Shown: positions 46,692-57,550 of the stretch, one piece after another
Layout: each line of letters starts with the position of its first letter
How positions within the stretch are numbered: the stretch's first letter is position 1
Source: Aurantiochytrium sp. KH105
Lineage: Eukaryota; Sar; Bigyra; Thraustochytrida; Thraustochytriidae
Length of the DNA: 64,000 bases
Reading direction: 5' to 3'
Assembly: GCA_003116975.1 (NCBI GenBank)
Contig: BGKB01000001.1
Coordinates: 1 to 64,000 of the forward strand
Position numbers and translations under genes: made by a program
Notes under the pieces: model-generated
What the model saw: the letters and a program-made list of their open reading frames with translations, nothing else
The model's database searches: none
What the model was told of the DNA's origin: nothing

Positions 46692-49600
46692 TCACCTACG
46701 CGGCTTTTCAATTGCGCTTGGCCGAAGCATTCTGATATCTGACAACGTACAATTGTGACCGCAGCCAGTCGGACACGTCTTCTCCGTGCGAAACCACTCC
46801 GTCATGTGATCGAGGTGACCTGCATGACCACAACCTTGGCACCACACATAGACGCCCTTAACGACCTGCTCGCAAATGGCACAACGACTCACGGTGTGCT
46901 TGCACGTTTCGCAGATTCCGGTGAAGACCGTGTCAGCCATAATGAGGTTCTTCTTGTTCGTCTGAAAGCAAAAGCTACAACCTTCTGCGACCATGCTCGA
47001 CATTTGGTAGCATCGCTCCACCTCTGGGTCGTTGCACGCAGAGATGACGCGCGCGGCCACCGAGAAGACACGCAGCTGCTGCAAGAGATCCACATATGAG
47101 CACAGCCACATGCGCTTCTTGGACGAGTCCACCTCGGGCTCAAGGAGGTCCCCAAGAACGAGCAAGAGCATCGAGCACGTTTGCACGTCACCATTGTCCG
47201 CGTGATGCTCCAAAATGTCGTGCACGAGGTCCGACTTGAGCTTGCTTGTGTTTTGTGTAACAATGTGCAAAGGCGACAAAATCACCTCACCCTTTTCAAG
47301 GGCGTGCTCAGACATGCCGAGCCAGCTCAGGGGCGGTGGGGCCCCGCTCAGAGGGTTCAAAAGCACCGAATCCACATCAGAAGGTCGTACACCGCCGCCC
47401 ATGTCAATGCTTGCATTCATATGATCCCGATCAAGACCTGCAATGTCGTCGGCAGCACTCATGGCCCCGACCGAGTGTCTGTCGAGCTGGCCGACGCCAA
47501 GCTGACGCGAAACTTCATCTTCCGCCGCATCGTCACGAGCATCGGGAACATCACCATAGTTCATGGATCCGCGGCTCGACCGATGGCTGGTCTCCGTCAG
47601 TGCTCGCTGGCGATGACGATGTCCGACCTCCGGGGACACAGTTTCGCTCTCGAACGTGTGCCCCGAGCTCAGCGAAGAGCTGCGCGAAAATTCCAGGTAC
47701 TGCGCACCTTGTTCTTGCAGCGAAGAATGATGCGAAGGCGCGTAGCCGTCGTGGATCATGTTGGTCGGTTCGAACACTGCCAAGGTGGCCACTGGCCCCG
47801 ACACAGGAGACTGCACTTGGAGCTGCATTTGCGTCGAGTAGATCTGTTGGTAATACTGTACAAACTTTCGCCGTCTTTGCATTCGGTGAAAGCGTCGCAG
47901 CTTCTGGTGGCCCTTGGACATGGGCTTCTCCGGCACAAGAGGCTTGGCGAACTCGATCGCATCGTGCAGCTCCTGTACGTCATCCTCTAAATTTTTGGTC
48001 CGGAGCACGAAATTTGCGTCGTCAACAGGCACAGCGCGACTCAGCCTGCACAGGAGATTGATGCTCTCAGGTCGCCAAAGTTGCGTTCGCCCCGTTCCAA
48101 TTGAGAACGGCGTGGAAAGATCCACTTCTTGCGCGCTCACGGATACCTTTCCAGAGCCTGAAAGGCCGCTGCGTATTCGCTCTGTTGCTTCGGCGTCGGC
48201 CTCTGCATCTTCCAGCATCGAGCCTGCGGCCCCAACCGAGGACGCACTGTCCACTCCCACAGATCCTGAGCGCTGCCTCACATGTCCACGCACTTTGGGG
48301 TCGAATATTTGACCGCCACCGCCGCCGCCGCCGCCGAGTCCGCCTCGGCTGTCGTGGTCGCTCGAAGCTTTGCCCTCATCTGCAATGCTGTTGGCTCCCG
48401 ATGAAGACGTGCTTATCTGAGCGCGAGACGCGTTTGAATGCACGCGTGGTCTCCCGATGGGCAAATGAGAACCAGGTCCCCAGGCGTCTAGGGCATTTGC
48501 CCATCGCGACGCGCTACTCGCGCTATGCGTCCGTAAGTGCTTGGGTGCCAAAGTGCTCCCGCGGGGCGACATGGGCGGCGGCGGCGTTCCGTGCCGTCTT
48601 GGCGACGTTGGCAAACCACCACCTACCATGCCGAGACCGCTGCGACTCCGCCCAGGGCTCAAGCCAAAGAGATCATCGGGTCCTGATGCCTCGGGTTCGT
48701 GACTATTTGCGCGTTGCACCGGACCCATAAAGGTGTCACGCGAGGAATGGCTATCAAAGCTCAGCGTCCTGGAGCGCCGAAGTGGTTCCGCGACCTTAAA
48801 CACCTGGCGCGCCTTCTCGCCACCGTCCAAGTGAACACTTTGCGGAGCATACTGCATCATAATGAGACGCCAAATTTGCGCCTGCGTGCGTGCGCCTGCA
48901 GCGACCGCAACCCCTGCATTGTGCTCGCAGCATGCCGTAAGGGCCGCTTGTTTTAAGAGCATCTTCTCGCGTGCTTCGTCGAAATCGGAGTGTTCCTGCG
49001 TGTCATGATGTGCGTCCAAACTTGCTGCGCCGTACGGCTGGGAGAGCATTTTACGGTATGCTGTCTGCGCAGAAGCCACGCCGTCGACCGTAGACACAAC
49101 AGGAGGAGCGAGAAGCTCGGCGGCGCTCGCTTGAGGCGCGGACACCGCGCGCCCACCTTCATGTGTGCCCTTGACATGATTGATCCCAAACGGCGCGGTG
49201 TTTGCGTCGTGATGATTTGTGTGAGACTGCGTCCCTGCCCCGAGCAGCGAAAGGTGGCGAATCCGGTGCTCTTCGAGCAAGCGCATGCCTTCCGGACTTT
49301 CGCGCAATGTGCTTGGCGTCACATATCCCTGTGCGAGAGCGATGAACTGTTCCGCATTGAAACCAAAGATCGGGTCCGAAAATGAGCCGCCCGGTCCTGC
49401 CGATGGCATATCTTGGGTGCTCCTGGGCGCGCCCAAAACATTGACTTTGTTGACGGGACGGGAGGTCTGCTCTTCGGGCTCCAGTAAGCGATTGACCAAG
49501 AGTGCATCCTCGAGACGCGACGAAGGAATCTTTTCGTACACTGCAGCTAGACGTGACTTGACCGAGAAACTGATGGCATTGGACCGAAACTTTTGCAGCG

Positions 49601-51515
49601 GCATGTTTCCCTTTGCCAGACACCGGATTGTGACCTTGCCGCCTGCGCTGCAACACAAGAGAGACCCCCAGCTAAGCTTGCTTGCTTCCTCGGAACGATG
49701 GCGGTGTCTGAACTTGCGGAAACGCTTCCGTTGCTGGGCTTGCTGCTGTTCCAAGTTCGACTCATGATTATACTCGTTGCCTGCACGTAGTGCGCTGTTG
49801 GTGCGATGTGTCATGACCGACTCGGCAAGGGAATGCGTGGGGCTGGGGGCTCGTCTGGCGCCCATCGCCGAGAGCACAGGACTATGCGTTCGTCTCATCC
49901 CCGCGACGTCTGAGTTTGCCCCGGGTGGGGCTGCATTCAGCTGGGAGGGAGGCGCTTCTCCAGCGGGAATGGCATCGATGGGTGTAAAACGATTACGATC
50001 TGGCGCTCGCCGGTTGCCCGGAAGGCGAGCATAAGGATTGGTCGGATCCTGGAGTTGTCCAGTCGTATTCCACACGCTTCCCGTGTCGCCTCCGTACTCG
50101 CTCCCATTCGCATCGTCCAAAAGGTCAATTTCTTCATCTTCTTGGCCCGACCACCAAACCGTAGAGTAAAGCGTAGATCCGACGATGTCGTTGGGGTCGA
50201 GGAAAGTGTCGAGCCAAAGAAAACCATTGGCGGAGTCGTCGAGCTCGCAAGCGAGAATCGTTGTCAATGGCACATGTGGCTCAACAACGTTCCAGAGCTT
50301 TAGGTAGGGCGTTTTCAGCGAGCTGGCCACGATTTGATAAGGATGCCCAGGCCGCCAGCGAGCACGCATGACCTGATCGTCGGCAACAAACTCATACAAG
50401 GGTCGGCTGTGAGATTTACGTCCCTTTCCCCGTCTCCTCCCCGCAGCAGACGCGTCCGTAACACTGGACTTGATTGAGCCTTGCGATTCGCCGCTCTGCC
50501 GACGCAAATGACCGCCGGCGCGTTCCGATGCTGCTGGGCGTTGACGTGCTGAGCCCAAAAGTTGTGTTGGTGATGCGTCCTTCGAGCCAGCCAAACCTGC
50601 CTTGGCAATTGAGCCCCCCCCGAGGCTTCCTTCAGCAGAAGAAGAGGTGCCCGAGGAGGACGCAGGCGGCGCTTTAGTGTCTGCGTTGTGCTCTTCCTCC
50701 GCGGACGTTGTTGCGGCCGTATCCCAGACCTTGATCCAGCCGTCACTACCACCGCTAGCAAGGAGATGATTCACCTCCGGGTTCCAGTCGACCGAGAGGG
50801 CTTCTGCAGGCTGATGTGCGCGGTACGTGTGAACAGCCTTGGAGTTGTGCCGCACGTCCCACACTTGCACAACGCCGTTCGAAAAGGCTGCAGCAAAGAA
50901 AGGCGTGGCTTGCTCTTTGCGAAACTGCAAATCGCGAACCATTTGCTGCTTGGGTGTGATTGTAAAGTTGGCGTGCGACTTGACGCGAATGTCCCAGAAC
51001 TTGATCGTGCGATCGTTGGATCCTGTAAGAAGCGTCTCACTGTCATTATAATGCCAAGCAAGACATCCCACTGCCTGGCTGTGTTCGCGCAAGACCGTGT
51101 CTGGTTTCCACTGACCAGGACTACCCTTGGCTACGTTAATGTCCCAGATGCCTACGGCACCGCTGGAGCTGGTGGTGGCAAGCACGTGGGCGAGCTCGAG
51201 TGTTGGGTTGAACTTTACTTTCAAAACGGGCTTGAGCATACCCACGGACTTGCCGCCGTGCTTGGTGTCCTTTAAGATGACCATTTCCTCCTCTTCGAGA
51301 GTGCGGTACTTGTTTGACAGTCGCAGCAAGCTCAGCTTGTTGTTTGCGCCGACGGCCACGACCTGTTGGTCGGCACTTATATCTACGCTGTTGGCCACGC
51401 CCACATCCATGGTCAGCTCATGAGCCCAGGTATTTACGACCGGCCCTGGGCCTGCAGCTCCGCTCGCGCTCGCGCTGCTGCTGAGAGCGCCGGGGCGCCC
51501 GCTATCCGGCGCCAT
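46692..51515 (-). CDS. WDR24: WDR24 homolog (GATOR2 / SEA complex subunit)
   Basis: A single-exon 1,607-residue protein, ATG at 51515. Residues ~30-440 form a WD40 propeller (for example GSNDRTIKFWDIRVKSH, VVQVWDVRHNSKAVHTYRAH, GGSDGWIKVWDTA). A very long disordered Ser/Gly-rich middle follows, including a Gly run and many SP sites. The extreme C-terminus has the helical region around ADNGDVQTCSMLLLVLGDLL and the WDR24/SEA2 zinc finger (RING-like: CSFCF, CETCKHTVSRCAICEQVV, VWCQGCGHAGHLDHM, CPTGCGHNC). GATOR2 activates TORC1 by opposing GATOR1. It is about twice the length of human WDR24 because of the middle insert. The C-terminal Zn-finger excludes most other WD40 families. Confidence 0.88.
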   Translation of the reverse strand: MAPDSGRPGALSSSASASGAAGPGPVVNTWAHELTMDVGVANSVDISADQQVVAVGANNKLSLLRLSNKYRTLEEEEMVILKDTKHGGKSVGMLKPVLKVKFNPTLELAHVLATTSSSGAVGIWDINVAKGSPGQWKPDTVLREHSQAVGCLAWHYNDSETLLTGSNDRTIKFWDIRVKSHANFTITPKQQMVRDLQFRKEQATPFFAAAFSNGVVQVWDVRHNSKAVHTYRAHQPAEALSVDWNPEVNHLLASGGSDGWIKVWDTAATTSAEEEHNADTKAPPASSSGTSSSAEGSLGGGSIAKAGLAGSKDASPTQLLGSARQRPAASERAGGHLRRQSGESQGSIKSSVTDASAAGRRRGKGRKSHSRPLYEFVADDQVMRARWRPGHPYQIVASSLKTPYLKLWNVVEPHVPLTTILACELDDSANGFLWLDTFLDPNDIVGSTLYSTVWWSGQEDEEIDLLDDANGSEYGGDTGSVWNTTGQLQDPTNPYARLPGNRRAPDRNRFTPIDAIPAGEAPPSQLNAAPPGANSDVAGMRRTHSPVLSAMGARRAPSPTHSLAESVMTHRTNSALRAGNEYNHESNLEQQQAQQRKRFRKFRHRHRSEEASKLSWGSLLCCSAGGKVTIRCLAKGNMPLQKFRSNAISFSVKSRLAAVYEKIPSSRLEDALLVNRLLEPEEQTSRPVNKVNVLGAPRSTQDMPSAGPGGSFSDPIFGFNAEQFIALAQGYVTPSTLRESPEGMRLLEEHRIRHLSLLGAGTQSHTNHHDANTAPFGINHVKGTHEGGRAVSAPQASAAELLAPPVVSTVDGVASAQTAYRKMLSQPYGAASLDAHHDTQEHSDFDEAREKMLLKQAALTACCEHNAGVAVAAGARTQAQIWRLIMMQYAPQSVHLDGGEKARQVFKVAEPLRRSRTLSFDSHSSRDTFMGPVQRANSHEPEASGPDDLFGLSPGRSRSGLGMVGGGLPTSPRRHGTPPPPMSPRGSTLAPKHLRTHSASSASRWANALDAWGPGSHLPIGRPRVHSNASRAQISTSSSGANSIADEGKASSDHDSRGGLGGGGGGGGQIFDPKVRGHVRQRSGSVGVDSASSVGAAGSMLEDAEADAEATERIRSGLSGSGKVSVSAQEVDLSTPFSIGTGRTQLWRPESINLLCRLSRAVPVDDANFVLRTKNLEDDVQELHDAIEFAKPLVPEKPMSKGHQKLRRFHRMQRRRKFVQYYQQIYSTQMQLQVQSPVSGPVATLAVFEPTNMIHDGYAPSHHSSLQEQGAQYLEFSRSSSLSSGHTFESETVSPEVGHRHRQRALTETSHRSSRGSMNYGDVPDARDDAAEDEVSRQLGVGQLDRHSVGAMSAADDIAGLDRDHMNASIDMGGGVRPSDVDSVLLNPLSGAPPPLSWLGMSEHALEKGEVILSPLHIVTQNTSKLKSDLVHDILEHHADNGDVQTCSMLLLVLGDLLEPEVDSSKKRMWLCSYVDLLQQLRVFSVAARVISACNDPEVERCYQMSSMVAEGCSFCFQTNKKNLIMADTVFTGICETCKHTVSRCAICEQVVKGVYVWCQGCGHAGHLDHMTEWFRTEKTCPTGCGHNCTLSDIRMLRPSAIEKPRR

Positions 51516-52268
51516 CCTATCTTTGTCAAGTTTGGTCTATCTTGCAATCGTGTCACGCGAGCCAACCTCGCCAGACAGCGAGGCAGATTGACAGACAGAC
51601 CGCGCTGCTGAGGGTAGACGGACACGTAGACGCGCGGGGCAAGCGTCTCGCCGCACACGCGCCTTGAGGACCTGGGCCCCAGCGCACGGACTTTGCGTGT
51701 CTTTGCCGCGGTTGGTTGATTTCCCAGGCTCCCCCCAAAAAGGAAAAGACAAGAGAAAATCAAAAGAAAAAGATTCCTTCTTCTCAAAACTTGGACGAGA
51801 ATAATCGAGCAGCTTCGTAAAGAAGTGGTTGCGCTCAAACAGAATTTCCTTGCGCACATAGTATTGAAGTAGAGCGAGGTGATATGCGCAAGTCAATTGG
51901 CCGACGCCAAGCCCCGGCCAATGCAGAAGTTTGGCGTGAGCTGAGTGAGCGGAAGCAATTATGCTTTGATTCCCTCAAGAATCCAGACATCCAGCACACA
52001 AAAGATGCCTCGAGCTTGCACATAATATTGTAATCGTTTTCCTTTTTTACACATCAAAACCCGACATTGATCATTCCATGGATTCTCTTTTGAATAGCCT
52101 GAATCAATCTTTCTCTCTAGTTTAACCTGTATGTTACAAATGCAAAGCAAGCTGGCTGATCTACCAAAATACCCTTGCTGCGGACGAACAGAAAGCACAT
52201 TTACAACAAGACCAGCGCGTTACGGTCTTGATGCACACCATTGATCGTTGGCGCTCTTGTCAAACCGC
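51516..52268. other. spacer between WDR24 start and glycosyltransferase stop
   Basis: 753 bp between tandem minus-strand genes, holding the WDR24 promoter (right of 51515) and the glycosyltransferase 3' end. A short CAGACAGAC run lies near 51590. I see no gene. Confidence 0.5.
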
Positions 52269-53861
52269 TTAGGAAAGCTCTTCGCAATACTGCTTGAGAA
52301 TGGCGGCGGCAATGGAAGCACCATCAAGGCTAGCCTTGAGACGTTTGCGAACGGATTGCGCACGTGCATGCACGTGCGACTGCAATGATCGCCGAATGCC
52401 GCGGCGCAGTGCTTCGTCAGTCGCGAGCGAATTGCGAGGTACGTGAACACCGCATCCAATGGCATCTAATCTCGAGGCCCAGTACGGCTGGTCCGACCAA
52501 CGAAGAATAGGGATGACCAGCGAGGGCGTTCCAGCGTACAAGGCAGACGCGCTTGTCCCCGCCCCGCCATGATGCACCACGCAAGCGCAACGCGGGAACA
52601 CGACATCGTAAGGAATGGAGGTGCGCACGTACAATAGTTTTGGGCCTTTGTTTTCGATTGTTACATCTTGCCCGGGCTCTCTTGGCGCGCACACCACAAC
52701 GCTACAGCTTTCGGCAAGCGCGGCCTGGACCACTGTTTCACGTAGCTCATCTGGAATTTGCATGCTTCCAAAGGTAACAATGACGAGTCGATCGCGCGGC
52801 TGCGCTCGCATAAATGACGCAAGTGCCTCGGGCACACTGTCTTGCGTCTGTGCGCGCCTCCAGAACCCGCAGACCATTGCGTTTGACGGCCAATCTGCTG
52901 GCCGTGGCTGAACGCGTTCGGCATATGCATGGAAAGCAGGCTGCGCTGTCACGTCAGTCAGGGATTGCAAAGCATCTGCGGCTCGAAGGTCTGCCACCTT
53001 GGTTCTAAAATGGCCATCTGCAGCTGCCAGACCTGTACTCACGGCCGCACGGACAATCTGTAGACCGCGCCAGGAATAAAGCGCCTTGTTGAAGAGACCA
53101 TGCACCGAGCTTGGGAGCGTACGCAAGGCCCGCCTCGAGATTCCCATGTATTCGCACGGCGGAAAGGCGCGGGTGGGGACATCGGAGGCAACAAAGTGAA
53201 CACAAAGGCAAGGCACGCGAAGTTTTTCAGCCACATGCATCGCGATGGAGCGCGTCAGAGCCGTACAAACAATCACTGAGACCCGCTCGCGCTCAGCAGC
53301 ACGTAGACAGCCCTCGGCCAGCTGTGGATAAACTTTTGCCAGAACGCCAAGCACGTCGGCAATGCTTCCATTTTCCTGTGCCAACACCTCTGGGGGCTGA
53401 TCAACCTCGTCGACGCCAATGCTTTCAAAGGGTACGTCGGCGCCCTCTACGAGGTCACGAAAGCATGTCGGAGCGCAGAGCCGGGGTTTGAGTCCTATTC
53501 TTTGCAAGCGATCTGCAAAGGCAATGAGAGGCTCAACGTCTCCTCGCGTTCCATACGAGAGGAGTAGCGCGCTTGCGCTGGGATCATAGTGTCCGATGCG
53601 GACCCAGCGTTGCACCGGCAACCTCAATCTTTCGCGTTTCTTTCCGTCCGCCGCGGGCACTGCAACAACAACGAAGCGACCACGGTTGCGTCGCGACAAT
53701 CTTCTGTAAAGCAGATATGCGAGAAGGAGGACGAGCACCAGAGCTCCGAGTGTCGGCACTAGCGTCTGCCAGAGCTGGTGGAGACTTGGGGTGGCCCAAC
53801 TCGCGCCGCCGAGCCACGTCCCGCCGGCGTTGGCGTTGGCGTTGGCCTTATCCTTGCTCAT
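52269..53861 (-). CDS. sterol glucosyltransferase-like GT1 enzyme, membrane-anchored
   Basis: A 530-residue protein with an ATG at 53861; the upstream frame opens at a non-ATG codon. A single membrane segment (LVPTLGALVLVLLLAYLLY, ~30-50) precedes the catalytic part. A GT28-type N-terminal domain follows (LLLSYGTRGDVEPLIAFADRL), then the UDP-sugar-binding C-terminal domain: LVIVTFGSMQIPDE and the donor loop FPRCACVVHHGGAGTSASALYAGTPSLVIP, with WSDQPYWASRL. This is the layout of UDP-glucose:sterol 3-beta-glucosyltransferases and fungal or bacterial relatives. Sterol as acceptor is inference. The N-terminus has an Asn-Ala repeat. Relatives are common in plants, fungi and bacteria, so horizontal history is possible but not shown here. 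Confidence 0.8.
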   Translation of the reverse strand: MSKDKANANANAGGTWLGGASWATPSLHQLWQTLVPTLGALVLVLLLAYLLYRRLSRRNRGRFVVVAVPAADGKKRERLRLPVQRWVRIGHYDPSASALLLSYGTRGDVEPLIAFADRLQRIGLKPRLCAPTCFRDLVEGADVPFESIGVDEVDQPPEVLAQENGSIADVLGVLAKVYPQLAEGCLRAAERERVSVIVCTALTRSIAMHVAEKLRVPCLCVHFVASDVPTRAFPPCEYMGISRRALRTLPSSVHGLFNKALYSWRGLQIVRAAVSTGLAAADGHFRTKVADLRAADALQSLTDVTAQPAFHAYAERVQPRPADWPSNAMVCGFWRRAQTQDSVPEALASFMRAQPRDRLVIVTFGSMQIPDELRETVVQAALAESCSVVVCAPREPGQDVTIENKGPKLLYVRTSIPYDVVFPRCACVVHHGGAGTSASALYAGTPSLVIPILRWSDQPYWASRLDAIGCGVHVPRNSLATDEALRRGIRRSLQSHVHARAQSVRKRLKASLDGASIAAAILKQYCEELS

Positions 53862-55109
53862 GACCGACCACTCGGCTCGCCTTGGCTCCGGAAGCGCTCG
53901 AGCACCGCAAGACTGTGTGCATGTCGCGCGCCGCGACCCGCTCTCTCCCTTTTGGATGGAAAGATATGTAGAGCGCAGCCACACCGGCGGCAATGATGGT
54001 GGTGTTGTGATGCTGCTGAAGATTCCCGACAGCAAGATGAGAAGGCCCAATGTTTTGGGGGACCTCGGCTTTTTTGGGGGACCCCGTCGATCATTGGACG
54101 GGCCCCCGTATCTAGGTTTCGGTTAGGTTTGGCATGCCGCGGAAGGGGCCTGGAGGGCCCCAAACAAAGAAACGCCTTTCGCTCCTCGGTCGCTCCGACG
54201 CCGTCGCTGCCGCCGCCGCGTGCCGCCCTCCTTCGCCTCGCCGCCGCCGCCCGCCGCCGCGCGCCGCGTCTCCCTCCCTCGGGCGCGTCTGCGCTGCGAG
54301 CGGAGCGGAGCGGGCGCGGAAAGGGGCGTCGCGCCGCGTTTCCGCCGTCGCGGCTTCCGTCGGTCTCCACCGCTCGCCGAGACCCTTGGCCGGGCAACCC
54401 CGTAGCCGAGCGTCTCTCTCGCGGTACTCGCTCGCCCGCTCTCTCCTTCGCTCTCTTTGCTGCTGCTCTTGCTGCTGCCGCTACTGCTGCGCACGTCCGT
54501 TGATTCATTCCTGTGGAGACGGAGCGCGCACGCACGCAGTTGGACGGAGAGAGAACGAAACAGGCTGGGCGGGTGCTTTCTGGCCTCCTGGCCCGCAAGC
54601 AGCCAGCGAGCCTTCTTTTGTTTACCTTCCCCTTCTTCTCCTTCTCCTCCTTCTTTTTCATCTAACCAACTCTCTCACTCTCCCTCTCGGGACTCGCGAC
54701 TCGCGACTCGTTGAGCTCGTTGAGCTCGCGACCGTCGTGCCTGCCAGACAAGTGGTGGTGGTTGGTCGAACGCCTGAGGTGTCCAGGTCTTTTCTTTTGG
54801 TTGTCGTGTTGTTGTTGTTGCGTTGCTTTACGTTGCGTTGAATTACGTTGCGTTGCGTTGCTTTGCTTTGCATTTCTTTGCGTTTCTTTGCGTTTTTTGC
54901 AGTTGCGTTGCGTTGTTGTTGATCATCCGTTGTCGCACGACGGCGATCCCTGCACCGCTCAATTTTGCTGAGCTTGCATTCGCTCTGATATCCTCTTTTC
55001 TACCTGCTTACCTGCATTACGTACCTGTCGGACGCTTTGGAATTTGGAATTTGGAATTTGAGACCGAGTCAAGGTCGCATCGTTTCTTTTCGTTAACTCT
55101 CTTTTCAAG
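53862..55109. other. divergent promoter region, glycosyltransferase / RRM gene
   Basis: 1.25 kb, GC-rich in the centre (54.1-54.5 kb) and T/G-rich near the RRM gene, with a GTTGC-type array. Frames on both strands in the GC-rich part are not credible. I see no gene. Confidence 0.5.
54808..54905. repeat. degenerate (TTGCG)n array
   Basis: GTTGTTGTTGTTGCG then repeated GTTGCGTTGC, TTTGCTTTGC and TTTCTTTGCG units, 200 bp ahead of the RRM gene ATG. Confidence 0.75.
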
Positions 55110-57158
55110 ATGCCTGCAGCAGAAGATCCCTCTTCTGTTGCATCGGCGGCTGCACCCAATGCTGCAGCTGCTGCTGAAGCGCCTCAGGATGCGGGAACGC
55201 AGCCTGAGCAAAAGCCTGTAGCCCAGATTGAGCAAAGGCCTGAGCAGCAGCAGCAGCAGCAGGCCGTCAAGGAGGATCCGGCGCAAGCGCCTCCTCCGGC
55301 GAGCCAGGCAAGCAGCGATACCAAGAACGTTGATGCGCACTCGCCGCCGCAGCCGCAGCCGCAGCCCCCAATGCCGCCCCGGCCTCAACCCCCTGCGCAA
55401 CCCCAGCAGCAAAATCAGGCCGAGAGTGCGGCTGATAGCTTGCTCGCCCATACACCGTCTAACAAGCTCTACTACGAAGACAAGGACAAGGAGTCCAGAA
55501 ATGAGGAAAGGAGGGGAGCCGCGCCGCGACAGCAACACACTTCCGGCAGCTCTGGTCACGCGGCATCAGGTTCTTTCGCGTCACAAGAAGCGAAAAAGTC
55601 GTGCCGACTTTTTGTGGGAAACTTGAATACCGAAGCGGTCTCGCGTGAAGAAGTACTTGACCTCTTTAGTAAGTATGGTCGCATCTTGGAGGTGTCGATC
55701 CACCGCAAGTACGGCTTTGTCCAATTTGACAGCCCGGACTCTGTTCAGGCAGCCATGCAAGAAAAAGGCACTTACCTTGGCGGAAAGCCCATCGATCCGC
55801 AACGGGTTGCCAGTGATCGGCATGATCCTCTCGATCGCGGGCGCAGAGACCATGACCGTTATGGAAACTCCGCCTACGTCGCCGGTGGAGACCGGGATCG
55901 GGATCGGGACCGTCGATCTCGCGAGAGGGATAGAACCGGTCGCGGAGGTAGCCGCAGCAATCCGCGCGATCGGAGTCCAGCTCGGAACCGAGACCGCGAC
56001 TACCATGGAGGTGGTGGTCGAGGTGGTTCCCCTCCCGGTGGGCCACACCACGCAAGCAGCAGCAACAATGCTCCACCGCCAACCGATGGTGACGTAGTGA
56101 AGCTCTTGCTCTTGGGCCGCGGTCAGCGCGATTTTGCGGAGGAGACGGCGCGAGTCTTGGAACGCACGGGGGTGCCGTACAAGCTTGAAATGCCTGATGG
56201 CCGCAATCTTGGTTCTGCGATTCGTGACTGGGAAACCAACAACTCGCGCTATGGTATTATTGTGGGCAACACAAGTGTTCGTACGCAGCGAGTCACCATG
56301 AAGTTCTTGCGCGAGCACGACCGTAGTGGCAAATGCTACACGGTGGACGCGACCTTGCCCGAAATGACGGATCGCATCTTGCGCTCAGAAGAAAAGCTTG
56401 GTCACACCTACACTCCTCGCGGAGGCGGCCCTCCGCGGGATAGCGGCGCGCACTCGCATTCCTATGGCGCGCCGCCACCTTACAATCAGCCTCCGCCGCA
56501 GCAACACTCTGGCTATGGAGCGCCTCCGCCTCAAGGCGGTGCCTATGGCTACGGTGCTCCTCCGCCTTCTCAAGGCTATGGTGCTCCTCCCCCGCAAGGG
56601 CCGCCTCCAAGCTATGGAGGCTACCCTGTACCACCACCGCAGCACCCGCAGCACCAGCAAGCTCCGCCGTATGGTGTGCCTCCCTCCCAGCATTATAGTG
56701 CGCCTCCCCCGCAACAGCCTTACGGCGCGCCGCCTCCGCAGCAGCACCAGGGGTACTATGGACAGCACCAGCCTCCAGCGCCACAAGCGCCCCCGCCGCA
56801 TTCGTACGGTGGCCCCCCGCCTCAATCGTACGGCGTCCCGCCGCCGCAGCAGCCTCCGCAACAGCAACAACAGCAACAGACGCCCTATGGAGGCTCGAGC
56901 GGCGGCACACCAAGCGGCTACAGGCCGCCAGCACCGCAGGACAGTAACCGGTATCACGATTCTCCGAGCTATGGAAATGGCAACTCGAATGCCAACAGGC
57001 CTAGAGGAGGCCCTTATGGCAGAGAGTTGCCTCAGGCTTCGTCTTCTTCGAACCGGACGTCGATTCCGCCTGCGGGACGCAATTCTGAGCCGCCCATCAA
57101 GCTTACACCAAACCAAGTTAGCGACCTGAAGAGTCTTCTTAGCAAAGTCCAACGATAG
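55110..57158 (+). CDS. RRM protein with anticodon-binding-like domain and proline-rich tail
   Basis: A 682-residue nuclear-type RNA-binding protein. Residues 1-160 are Ala/Gln/Pro-rich. One RRM spans ~165-235 (RNP2 LFVGNL at 167-172, RNP1 KYGFVQF at 200-206). An RS/RD-rich linker follows (DRDRDRDRRSRERDRTGRGG). At ~327-425 comes a domain starting VVKLLLLGRGQRDFAEETARVL, RNLGSAIRDWETNNSRYGIIVG, which resembles the HGTP-anticodon-binding-like fold found after an RRM in NCOA5-type proteins. The rest is a PPPQ/Y-rich low-complexity tail (repeats YGAPPP). A splicing or transcription co-regulator role is plausible. The anticodon-like call is inference from fold pattern. Confidence 0.75.
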   Translation: MPAAEDPSSVASAAAPNAAAAAEAPQDAGTQPEQKPVAQIEQRPEQQQQQQAVKEDPAQAPPPASQASSDTKNVDAHSPPQPQPQPPMPPRPQPPAQPQQQNQAESAADSLLAHTPSNKLYYEDKDKESRNEERRGAAPRQQHTSGSSGHAASGSFASQEAKKSCRLFVGNLNTEAVSREEVLDLFSKYGRILEVSIHRKYGFVQFDSPDSVQAAMQEKGTYLGGKPIDPQRVASDRHDPLDRGRRDHDRYGNSAYVAGGDRDRDRDRRSRERDRTGRGGSRSNPRDRSPARNRDRDYHGGGGRGGSPPGGPHHASSSNNAPPPTDGDVVKLLLLGRGQRDFAEETARVLERTGVPYKLEMPDGRNLGSAIRDWETNNSRYGIIVGNTSVRTQRVTMKFLREHDRSGKCYTVDATLPEMTDRILRSEEKLGHTYTPRGGGPPRDSGAHSHSYGAPPPYNQPPPQQHSGYGAPPPQGGAYGYGAPPPSQGYGAPPPQGPPPSYGGYPVPPPQHPQHQQAPPYGVPPSQHYSAPPPQQPYGAPPPQQHQGYYGQHQPPAPQAPPPHSYGGPPPQSYGVPPPQQPPQQQQQQQTPYGGSSGGTPSGYRPPAPQDSNRYHDSPSYGNGNSNANRPRGGPYGRELPQASSSSNRTSIPPAGRNSEPPIKLTPNQVSDLKSLLSKVQR

Positions 57159-57550
57159 CATCTACCACTCTTTTCCTCCCTCATCACAATTCGTATAAAG
57201 AAAAAGAAAACAATATTTCATCGTTTCCGAAGAGATCTCGATTCAAGTTCGTTCATGTTAGTTGGGAAAAGAAGAATATCCTATTTTGAAGAAAACACGG
57301 GAGGTTTAAGACGTTCATTTGCTTGACGAGGCCCTGACCTTTGGGGATCCCGGCAGAGTAGTGATTTATTTCTGGCTTTGTCCAAACCCAACATTCCCCG
57401 CAAAAAAATAAATAAAAAGTCTCTCTAACCAGTTCTCATGCTGTCACGTTCTAGCACCTGTAGCAAACGTCACATGTTTTTTGGGGGTTTTCTAAAAATT
57501 TTAATCATTGCATCAATACAATCATGTTCTTACACATTACTAAACTCCCA
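57159..57550. other. convergent 3' spacer, RRM gene / WW-PH-SAM gene
   Basis: 392 bp, AT-rich with an A-rich stretch; no gene or repeat. Confidence 0.5.

Noticed and set aside
53858-54661. Minus-strand 267-residue frame opposite the RRM gene promoter
   Set aside because: Basic, low-complexity, in a GC-rich spacer and overlapping other open frames; no recognisable feature.
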